DNA of 64,000 nt from Gnetum montanum (Eukaryota; Streptophyta; Gnetopsida; Gnetales; Gnetaceae). The notes under the pieces are model-generated. The model was not told the origin of the DNA and did no database searches. It was given only the letters and a program-made list of their open reading frames with translations. The position numbers and the translations under genes are program-made. The stretch covers positions 862 to 64,861 of the forward strand of contig MNCI01003632.1 in assembly GCA_015680685.1 (NCBI GenBank), written 5' to 3'. The first letter of the stretch is position 1. Each line of letters starts with the position of its first letter. Positions 22,665-32,681 of the stretch are shown piece after piece.

Positions 22665-23519
22665 TTATGAATCATGTTTTTATATGCTCTGATATCAGGT
22701 ACTCGATATCAAAGGCTCAACATTGGATATTCGATGTCAAAGCCAAGGACACGATGCCTGATATCCGATATCGCGGGGTATACACTAGCTTATAAATATA
22801 GCGCTTGGGCTCATGATTTTCATATCAATTTTTATCATAGTTAGTGAAGCTCTTGCAATTTGTTTTCTCTAAAGTTAAAATATTTTCTAAGTACCTGCAG
22901 TACAAGTTTGAGTGTGTATGGATCTTTGTTTAAACACTGATGTACCTAAGCGCAGGAGTGTGATAGGAATAAAAACAAACCATTTTGATAATCCTTGTAG
23001 CACTAAGAATAGATTAATGTTTCCTTTAATGCACTTTACTTTCATGCACTTTAAAGCATTTGAATTAAGCAATTAATTTCTAGTCGTTAATGAATCCAAG
23101 AACGACCACTTCGAGCACACATATAGTACTTGGTAACCTAGCAATGCTTAACATTTGGTAGCCTAGCAATGCTATATGTGTTTAAGATGTGTCCAAGAAA
23201 GAGGGATGGGTACTTGTGTTAGGCTAGTTAGATAGTGAATGAATTAGATCTTAAATTACTGTATCTTTCATTCTTGTTGTAGGAAATTAAACTTATAAAA
23301 TATAAAATGATAAAAATCATGTACACCAATTACACTTAAACCATATCCTTAAGCTTCAGAAGTATAGTTGGAAAGACAATGAACATTGTCAACTACCATT
23401 TCACTTCCTAGAAGAACTACTGCACTTGAGAACTATATATCCATGGAATTTAACTAGATCACGTGTGAATATCTTAGTGATTCATATGGTTGGATGTAGG
23501 GATACCTTGTCACTCATCA
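22665..23519 (+). repeat. 5' LTR of element A
   Basis: 855 bp. It starts TTATGAATCATG (first G of TG mutated; the 3' LTR has TGATGAATCATG) and ends GTCACTCATCA before the primer site. The split 3' LTR adds up to 856 bp after removing the target duplication, so lengths agree. Confidence 0.95.
22691..22797 (+). promoter_or_regulatory. LTR promoter of A: GATATC repeats plus TATA box
   Basis: GATATC or variants start at 22691, 22705, 22726, 22733, 22753, 22760 and 22767. Most intervals are 7, 14 or 21 bp, so the phase is a multiple of 7. The TATA box is TATAAATATA at 22791. The array is longer than in D and C and has extra 7-bp steps. Confidence 0.65.
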
Positions 23520-23538
23520 TTGGCACCATTGCCAAGAA
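23520..23538 (+). other. primer binding site of element A, tRNA-Asp type
   Basis: TTGGCACCATTGCCAAGAA directly after the LTR; the leading part matches the complement of tRNA-Asp with transitions. Confidence 0.82.
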
Positions 23539-23679
23539 TCTTTTGGTTGATTTGTGCGCTATGTAGGATTTAGTGGAAATCATTCAAAATCATTAGAACA
23601 ATCCTTAAAGTTATATCATATTTTACAATTACTACAACAAAATTTAAAAGCACATTGTGTTTTTATCTTCTAATTAAAA

Positions 23680-25955
23680 ATGTCTTCTTCTCACAAGAGT
23701 CCTTCTCCACCCAAGTCTGATGGAGCTCATCAACTGGTGCCTCAACAATATTGAATGGTACATGCTCATCCTAATGAGTATGTACCCAATTTCACCTTCA
23801 TCCTACATCAAGATGAATAATTGCGGTTGCATGACATGAAGGGCAACATTGTGTTGTCACACGATTGATCCATTCTTGTAATGCTCCAACAAATGCTTAT
23901 GCGATGGGGTCTCCAGGAACTTCATACTGAATATGTTGCGTGGGATAGTGATGCAAGTGATTATCAACCCACTGAGGCACAATGTCTCTATGATCACTAG
24001 TTAGAGTAACATCATGAATTTGTGAAGGAAAAAAGATTTAATGATTCCCCATTCCTGCTATACCAACAAGATGGTGGGGAATGCTTCTCTAGGATTTTTC
24101 CATTCAGTGAAATTCCTCTCTTTTATATTGGTGATGGAAATCAAAACCAAAACTTGTAGTCCATGATTCATAATCCTGGTTTTGGTGAGAATGGATCCAA
24201 TGACAAAGAAGGATCCAAAGGGGCAAGTGAAGGCAAGGATGCNNNNNNNNNNNNNNNNNNNNNNNNNNNNNNNNNNNNNNNNNNNNNNNNNNNNNNNNNN
24301 NNNNNNNNNNNNNNNNNNNNNNNNNNNNNNNNNNNNNNNNNNNNNNNNNNNNNNNNNNNNNNNNNNNNNNNNNNNNNNNNNNNNNNNNNNNNNNNNNNNN
24401 NNNNNNNNNNNNNNNNNNNNNNNNNNNNNNNNNNNNNNNNNNNNNNNNNNNNNNNNNNNNNNNNNNNNNNNNNNNNNNNNNNNNNNNNNNNNNNNNNNNN
24501 NNATGATGTGCCTTGCAAAACTTATGTTGTTTCCATGGACACTCATTAAAGAAGCAAAGAACTGCTACTGATCCTTAGAACTAGAATCTATTAGCTGATG
24601 GAGTACCATGCTTGAACTATTCAATGACAAATATCAAGCGTACTCTAGAGTGTCCAACTTGAGAAGGCAAATCCAAGGATGGAAACAAGCAATACATGAA
24701 TCCTTAGATGCCACCATCAGTCGATGCTATTCATTAATACACAAATGTCCTCACCATGATTATTCTCAACTAGATCAACTTCGCCACATTATAGAGGGAT
24801 TTCAATCAGAAACGAGGAGAACCCTTTATTTCTATGCTTAAAGGTGATGACCAAAATTAAGTGCTTGTCAAATATAAAGAGTAATCAAGCAAGTGGCTCA
24901 AGAGGAGGGTGAATTAAAAAAAAAAGAGAAAGTGCAGAAGAATACAATTGTGATCCTTCCATTTGCAAGAGGGAGGTTTGATTCTAGGACAATGAGAAAG
25001 AATCCAAACCTTATGAAGTGGTAAATAGGAAAACCTTGCCACTCTAAAAATTTCAATCTAAAATTATGGAAAAGGTTGAACAATTATGGAGCTCCATGGA
25101 TAGCAAATCTCAAGATGTCTTAAAAATTGCTAAAGAGTCCAAAGAACAAGGTAGTAATCATGAGTGTAGGAGGTGCAAGGAAGTTGAACATGCCTATCAA
25201 AAAGGTAAGGGCAACATTGTTGCAATAGAAGAAGTTGCAGAAAAAAAATTAGATGATGATGATGGGTGTAACATTTGCCAATATGAACATCCTAAGGAAT
25301 GTTTCCCCATAGTGTCACATTTACAAGATTTTGGGGTGTATGCCTTGAATTCACAACTAACATAAAGGCAAACATCTAAAAGATTACCTTATGCTCAAGC
25401 TAATTTTAAGTCATTCCACTAACAATAGCAATATTATCTAAGTTGAACTCCTTCGTAACGATATGAGCAATATCAATAGTGGTAGCAACCACAATCATGG
25501 GTGCTACCCCCACCAAAGCAACAATACCCTTATAGACAACCTGATCCATATGGGTACTACATTCAGCAACCCCTGTGTCCACGTGACTCCTCTAGTCATG
25601 TTTCTACTTTCCAATTTCATTACCATCCATTTGATTATTATCAAACTCATTCTCCACATGGAAGAAGGCATATCACCTTTTACCCTTATCCTCCTCCTAT
25701 TCCTGCACATCTTCCTCCTATAGTCACACAGCTACCACCTACTGCACCTATGTAGGATGAACTACCAGCTCAACTGCAACAATGCAATGCTACTAGGGCC
25801 ATTAACCTACAATTGGTTAATCAGGCAAGTGGTTCGGATACTTGATCAAAGAAATGACCTTTCTTTCAACCACGTAGTCCACCCAAGCCCTCAAATATGC
25901 TTGCAATTGACAACCTTGTTCCTTTGTCTTCTTTTGTATCAAATGCTTTCAAGTC
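23680..25955 (+). pseudogene. gag of element A, broken and partly in a gap
   Basis: ATG at 23680 (MSSSHKSPSPPK). N-terminal motif HPNEYVPNFTFILHQDE at about 23763. A 260-N gap (24243-24502) hides the middle. Core at 24608-24841: NDKYQAYSRVSNLRRQ, HKCPHHDYS and EGFQSETRR. Knuckle CNICQYEHPKEC near 25270 with C-x2-C-x3-H-x3-C spacing. The proline- and tyrosine-rich tail (25450-25760) shares its pattern with C. Stops and frameshifts throughout. Confidence 0.88.
24243..24502. other. assembly gap, 260 N
   Basis: Unknown sequence inside gag of element A. Open frames across it are artefacts. Confidence 1.
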
Positions 25956-25956
25956 T

Positions 25957-28250
25957 TATTCAAACCAAACATTACCCAAGATCCATACTGTTATGCTTAC
26001 TCACACTGTATTTGATTGGATTTGTGCTGGAAACCTTCCCAGGAAGTTAGTAGATCTTGGAAGTCCTCTAATTTATTTGCAAATCACTAGGAATGAACTA
26101 TGCAAAGCTCTTCTTAACTCAGGTTCCAATGTCAACCTAATCTCTCATGAGATGTATACTGCATGGAATCTGCCTCCATTAAAGAAGAGTAATATCAAAT
26201 TTGAATTGGTAGACTAGTCCATCATAGTTCCATTAGGACTAGAAGAATACATTGTGACCACTATTTGTGGGACATCTTATCCTACCAATTTCCTAGTGAT
26301 CAAAGTGGAGAACTACAAAAGAGATTTTTCTAATCATCATGGGAAGGGCATGGCTTAGCACCATTGATGCAAGAATGGGCATAAGAGATCTTTCCCTAGA
26401 AATATCCAATGAAAATGCATTTAGAAAGATCGAGAAGAAGTAAGTTTCATGCATCACATATATTGATATAGGGTCTAATTGTGTGCAAAAACTTTAGGTT
26501 GTGAAGCAAGCATTTATCTCTGCATCCAAGCAATGTGCACTAAAAGTAGAAATTTGAAGGTGTGTATACACTATAGCCACAAAACAAGAGGGCCTCCAAT
26601 CGCTAACCGTTGATTCTGAGAGTAGCACACTTTACATGGAACTAAATGATAGCTTGACATGCGCATATGTTGCAGGCATGGATGAACTAGAGCAAGTTCA
26701 TCACCAACTCTCTGATGACGCAAATGATGATACTTATTGGGGAGAGTTTGAGATTTCTAAAAATTTCAAGCAAGAGCCCTTTGAACTAAAAATACTATGG
26801 ATTGGAATGGAATACGTGTTTTTAAAAAATGGGAAGCCAGTCATAATCAATGCAAATCTTTCTCTAGAACAAAAAAATATTTTGTTGAATATGGTTGAAA
26901 AATGGTGAATAGCTTTTGCTTGGTCATATCTTGAACTCACTAGGATCAATATTAGGATATGCCAGCATCGCATTTACACTTATCTGGCCATGAAGCTAAA
27001 GAGACAACCATAGAGCTGATTGAACCCCAAATTGAGCTAGATTTCCAAAGAGAAAATTGAACAACTCTTCAAGGCAAGGTTCATTTATCCCATTGCGGAT
27101 AGTAAGTGGGTTAGTCCACTCATGATTATGCCAAAGAGAGGTGGTAAGTGGAAAGTCTGCTCAATTTTTGGTTGCTGAATATGACAACATTCAAGGATAA
27201 TTTTCCATTCTCATTTGTTGATTAGGTGTTAAACACAATATTTAGGCATTGCTACTACAGTTTTCTAGATGGTTATATTAGTTATAACCAAATTCAAATT
27301 GCACTAGAGGTCCAGGCAAAGATAACATTCACGAGTTCTTGGGGGACTTTTGCATATTGCAAGATGCCATTTCGTCTATGCAATGCTCTTGCTACATTCC
27401 GACGCTTGGTTCTGAGCATTTTTCAACAGCAAATCAGAAGTGGTGTGGAAGTCTTCATGGATGACTTCTTCACTTATGGAGCTACATTTGAGCAAGCCCT
27501 AGACCACCTTGAGCAAGTGCTAAGACGATGTCTTAAAACTAACTTGCAACTCAATTGGTAAAAGAGTCATCTATTAGTCCAAGAAGGCATTGTATTGGGA
27601 CATAGAATATCACATGTAAGAATTCAGGTAGACCCTAAGAAAATAAGGGTCATCCAAGGAATAACCCATCAACCAAAAACTATCAAAGATGTTCGATCAT
27701 TCCTTGGACATATTGGCTATTACCAGTAATTCATAGAGAATTTCTCTAAGATCACAAAATTGTTGATGGAGTTAACAAAGAAAGATGCTCCATTTGTTTG
27801 GACCATGGAATGTGAAAGAACATTTCAACAATTGAAAGAGAAACTTGTAGGAGCTCAGATTCTACATGCACTTGATTGGTCTAGACCCTTTAACATCATG
27901 ATGGATGCATCTAATTACACCTTGGGAGTTGTGCTTATGCAAATGGATGATAAGAAATATCCATATTGCATCCACTATGCTAGCCAAAGCATTGTGGGTG
28001 CAAAACTGAACTACACCATCAAAAAAAAGAAATTAATGGTAGTGGTGTTTGCTTTAGAGAAGTTCTAGCACTATGTGCTAGGATACAAGGTGTTTGTGGA
28101 CATAGACCATAGTGCATCCACTTCTTGATGAACAAGTCAACGTAAGCCCCTGTTTCATACGGTGATTGGTGATCTTGTAGGAATTCGATCTTACGATGTT
28201 AGATCAAAGCGACATTGACAATGTGGTTGCTGACTACTTGTCTCAGTTAC
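25957..28250 (+). pseudogene. protease, RT and RNase H of element A
   Basis: Protease: DWICAGNLPRKLVDLGSPL, then LLNSGSNVNLISHEMY; the catalytic Asp of D-L/S-G-S is Asn here (GAC to AAC). RT: KPVIINANLSLEQ, WVSPLMIMPKRGGKW, LNMTTFKDNFPFSFVD, SFLDGYISYNQIQI, VEVFMDDFFTYGATF and QEGIVLGHRIS. Then the connection domain (KDVRSFLGHIGYY) and RNase H (MMDASNYTLGVVL, LNYTIKKKKLMVVVFALEKF). The order and the FMDDF box are Athila/Tat-like. Several stops and frame changes show it is dead. Confidence 0.93.
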
Positions 28251-28254
28251 AATG

Positions 28255-29701
28255 GAACAACAAAGAGGAAGAAACCCCACTATCTAATATGTTTCCTGAA
28301 GCACTCCTCTTTGTGAGGGTTACAACTAAATAATTTCCCAATGAGCCTAAATGGTATGATGGCATTCTCACATATCTTCTCACCCAAGAGATGCCACAAG
28401 GGTTGGAGCATTGAAAGAGATAGTAGTTTCTTCATCAAGTAAAACACTTCATGAAGATCAACGGACGTCTCTACAAGGTGTGCACCGATGGCTTGGCTCG
28501 TTGGTGTGTCCCTGATGCTGATCAATTGCACATTCTCCAAGATGCTCATGAAGATCCTTGTGTAGGACACTATGCTAGGAGATGCACGACCATTAAAATC
28601 TTAATGGTAGGGCACTATATGCCAACAATCTTCAAGGATGCTCACCATTACATCTACTTTTGTGAACGATGCTAACAAGATGGTAAAATGTTTGCTCAAA
28701 TGGAGGGACCTCAACAATGGATTCAACCACTAGAACCCTTTAACATTTGGGACATTGATTTCATAGATCCCATCACATCCATGTCAAATGGAAAGGCATA
28801 TGTCATAGTTGCTGCTCAGTATTGTATGAAATGGGCAAAAGCAGCAACCATCATCAACTGTACATCTTCTACTACTACTCAGTTTGTACAACAAAATGTT
28901 GTAAATAGGTTTGGTATGCTAATTGCATTAATTTCTAATAATGGAACTCACTTTATTTTCACTACTTTTCGAAAGCTCATGCAATGCTTGGGGGTTGAAC
29001 ATAAACTCAGAATACCCTACCACTCCCAAGCCAATGGTCAAGCTGAGGTTACCAATAAAGAAATCACAAGGATTCTCTCAAGAACAGTTAGCAAATATAG
29101 GAAACACTGGAGCACAAAACTCAACGATGCCCTTTGGGCCTACCACTCAACATGGAAACTTCGTATAGGCTATTCTCCCCATGTGCTTATGTATAGAAAA
29201 TTACCAACACTTCCTATTTAATCTGAGCTTCGTACACTTTCAACCACCTATGACCTCGACCTTGATTTGAGTCTAGTACAAAAAGAAAGACTAATAAATC
29301 TGAACTTGCTAGATGAAAATCGATTGGTGGCCCTATCATCTAACGAGTTGCATAAGGCCTACAACAAAAAGCACCATGACATTAAAATCAGAAAAGTCAA
29401 ATTTTAAATGAGAGATAAGGTTCTCTACTAGAACCCCACACACGTACCTCAACAAACTAAGTTCCAAATGTTGTGGGAAGGACCTTACATCATTTATAAA
29501 ACTTTTCCTTCTAAGGCCATGATGATCTACAAACTTAAGAGCCCAAACAAGAAACAATTGGTCAACATCCAACAAATCAAACCTTTCCATGAGCATACGC
29601 CAACTAATACAACAAATGCCTTATCAAATGGACAACCATGCTTGATATTTAAAATCTCCTCCTTTCAACTTATTCATGGGGGAGATGGCCATCCATGTTA
29701 A
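28255..29701 (+). pseudogene. integrase of element A
   Basis: HHCC zinc finger (DAHEDPCVGHYARR and FCERC), catalytic core with WDIDFIDP (first Asp), ISNNGTHF (second Asp replaced by Asn) and NGQAEVTNKE (Glu present). The C-terminal part has YSPHVLMYRKLP, WEGPYIIYKTF, LKSPNKKQLVNIQQIKPF and ends HGGDGHPC at 29701. About five stops. The sequence encoding the last residues contains a polypurine stretch, ATGGGGGAGATGG. Confidence 0.93.
29674..29688 (+). other. internal polypurine-like tract at the integrase end (A)
   Basis: TCATGGGGGAGATGG overlaps the final integrase codons (HGGDG). It resembles the 3' polypurine tract CATGGGGGTA at 31534-31543. C has the equivalent at 55065-55080 (minus strand). 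Confidence 0.45.
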
Positions 29702-31533
29702 TCACCTAAGCAACTAAGTTTTTCAAATTTTTGTTTTACACATTTTTTGTTTTACAACTTTTTGTTTTACACCATCAGTAGTACATTTGCTATTTCTTGA
29801 AAATTTTGCACTTTCTTTTATTTTATATTTTATTTTATTTTGGTGTGATTTTCTAACCTTTTGTTAATAAGTGCCAGGTACAGTGGTAATGTGTTGTTTG
29901 ATGGTGGTATGTACATTTTTGTTATTTGATTATTGGTGTCTAGATTCTAGCTTTGAATTTCATTACAAATGATTATGACATGGTTTCTTTTTCATGCAAC
30001 AAGCAATGAGTCCACAACATCCACCCATCCACAAACTCTATGGTTTTCCTTGTTCTAGAAATGTGCAGTCTCTTTTTCATTAACAAAACTTTAACTAATT
30101 TGTGACTTTGGTAGTTTTTGGAATTGGAAAAGATTTAAAGGTTTGAATAGGGTGTGACTTCAAGGGTATTTAGTATTCTTTGTGCCTTTTTGTTTGCCTG
30201 GGGTGCATGTGTGTTTTCATGGATTTCTTACTGTTCGATTTCCACCAATAAAAGGAACTTGAATAAGTCTTTGCATGGTGTGGTTCTCATAAAAAAACAA
30301 AACAAAAAATCGATGGGAATTTAAAGCACACCTCTTAGAAAAAATAAATGGGCTCCAAGAACTAGTTATGGAACTAGAAAGGCATGTTACCCATGCCTGA
30401 AGGTCCCCTCTAACTAAGGCCCTTTCTCACTTCCTACTTCTCTTTTCTTCTCTAATAGGGAACAATGGTTGTTCTATGCATGCACTCTTATGTCTCAGGG
30501 GGATGGACTAGTCTTAGAATGGTAATGCGAAGTCATTGAATGAGGTTGGTTTTGGTCTAGACTAATGATGGATCTTATCAGGACTTAATGTGACCTTAAT
30601 CAAGAACACCATTCCACTCTCTCTCATCCATCTATACTTTCCATGTCTCACCTTACTATCTATTTTGTGTTCTTGTTTGATGTCATAATTTGATTTGTTG
30701 AAATTCTTTGGTAGTTTCTTCTAGGTTTTTATACTTAACCTTTCGTAACCATTAATCATCCATGGAGCCCACAAACTCTTTGGTTTGACGTTATGCAAGG
30801 GCATAAAAGGTGTGTGCTTGGTTTGGGGAGGACCCATTTGCATATCTTTTGGTTGGGTTAGTTAAGTTCTTTATCCTTAGATACTCTCACAATCAAATAC
30901 TTTTGTTTACCTCATCAATGACATCCAATTATGTACATCTTCACAATGTTTTTCAATGAAACCTTTTATTGTTACTGTTGTGAATTCTTATACCCTCTTT
31001 AAGCATTTCATCCTATTTGAACTTTTTCCAATTTATTGGACCACTTATCTATTGTATCGTATTTGTCAACCTTCCTGCAAACACTCCTAAAGAAATCAAT
31101 CTACCATAATCACAACTTAGCCAAGTATAACCACCAATGAGACAAGGCATTTAACATCTATGTGTTTCACATTACATACTAATTCATGATTCTATTGTCA
31201 TTGTAGGGGAAGCATGGATTGGAAGCAAGACTATCTTCACCAAGGATGATGCAGCAGTCCCACACGAGGAGGACTATTCATGAGCACTGGATCTTCTCTC
31301 TTGCTCTTTAGCTACCGTGAGGCGTTAAATGTTAGTTTTACCTAGGGTGTTCCCTTCTCTTGTCATGAACATCCAATTTTGTAAAAGATTGTAAATCCAT
31401 ACACTTGGGCACTCAGAGTCTGTTTATTTCATCTAGTTAGTTTGTATGTCAGTCAATAATCCCATACCTACCCAATATTTTGTGAATAACTTGTTCTTGC
31501 TCTTCTACACTTGAGGATGAGTTTTCATTTAGG
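29702..31533 (+). other. noncoding spacer of element A (integrase to 3' LTR)
   Basis: 1.8 kb without an open frame of note. Blocks shared with the spacers of C and B: the string TTTGCATGGTGTGGTTCTCAT followed by an A-tract near 30269-30297, CTCTAACTAAGGC near 30408, TTTGGGGAGGACCCATTT near 30822, and a block around 31290-31400 with TTGTCATGAACA and AATTTTGT. Conservation across copies suggests a function in the element RNA or transcription, or simply common descent. Confidence 0.7.
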
Positions 31534-31543
31534 CATGGGGGTA
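31534..31543 (+). other. polypurine tract of element A
   Basis: CATGGGGGTA directly before the 3' LTR start TGATGAATC at 31544. Confidence 0.85.
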
Positions 31544-31699
31544 TGATGAATCATGTCTTTCTATGCTCCAATATCGAGTACCTGATATCGGAGCCTCAAC
31601 ATTAGGTATCCAATGTTGGAGGCTAGGATGCGATGTCAAATATCCAATATTGCAAGGTATACACCAACCTATAAATATAGCACTCGGGCTCACAATTTT
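31544..31699 (+). repeat. 3' LTR of element A, left part
   Basis: First 156 bp of the 3' LTR, with GATATC variants (31567-31655) and a TATA box (TATAAATATA near 31671). It ends where element B inserted. The 5-bp target copy is ATTTT (31695-31699). Confidence 0.95.
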
Positions 31700-32501
31700 T
31701 GATGAGTGGCGAGGTACCCCTACACTCAACCATACGAATATGAGCGTTTCATGCACAATCTAGTCGAACTTCGCAGATGGACTAGTTATGGTATCTAGAT
31801 AGTTATCCTTAGGTTGCAGTTCACTATCTTCCCACCTGGACTAATATTAGTTTGTCACGTATAGTTTAGTCCAGAGTGAGGTGTATGATGTGTTTCTATG
31901 CTAATGCTACTCTTGAAGATAATGGAAGGTAATATTAACTAAGCCTAGAGAGAAACAGTAAGAGAGAGTCTAAGCTAGCCTAAGTGTGATGAGCATTCAT
32001 TCCTTAATCATCCGTACACATCTTGGACTTCATGCACGACTACCACTAGGATTACCAAGCACAGATCCTAGGTACGCTATTGGGTTACCAAGTAGTCACA
32101 CTTAAATGCTCGTAATCAAGTCGTACTCATTCCATGTTTAACAAGAGTTTAGGGTGAGAAGAGATTAACTAAGAAAGCAGTAAATAACAATTAATTATAT
32201 AATTAAGCTAAGTGAATCCTGCTATGATGAAGTAATGTCAATCTTTATTTCCGGTCATATGCATGTCCAAGTATGTCAGACTTGAATAAGGATGCTATAC
32301 AATTATAATCACCACACTGCAGGCATACACTGGGAGGAAAAGGGTTGAGAGAAAAACAAGAACTAAAATCAAAACTTAACTCTAAATTCATCCCCTATCG
32401 GAACTATCTACCTCTTAGTTATAGATGAGGAGACAGGCTGCGATATTATGTACGCGATATTATGTACGCGATATTGCGGTTGACAAAATGGTGACTCATC
32501 A
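31700..32501 (-). repeat. 3' LTR of element B
   Basis: 802 bp, TGATGAGTGGCG to GTGACTCATCA on the + strand. It is 14 bp longer than the other LTR of B because the GATATT array holds one more 14-bp unit (32439-32478). Confidence 0.95.
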
Positions 32502-32514
32502 TACCCCCACGACT
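32502..32514 (-). other. polypurine tract of element B
   Basis: Minus strand AGTCGTGGGGGTA directly before the 3' LTR. A close copy, AGTCGTGGGGGAAGG, occurs at 35740-35754, upstream of ORF3. Confidence 0.85.
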
Positions 32515-32681
32515 GAATGAAAACTCGTCCTTAAGTTATAGTGAGAACAAGCTCTATTGATTACACAATGGATAGGTACAAGATTATTGGATGGTGAAAA
32601 TGGGTTTATGCCGCAGTGTGGAGTCAAAAAAAATTAAGACACAACACAAAGAATGTGCTACAACTACAAAATTGGTGGAAC

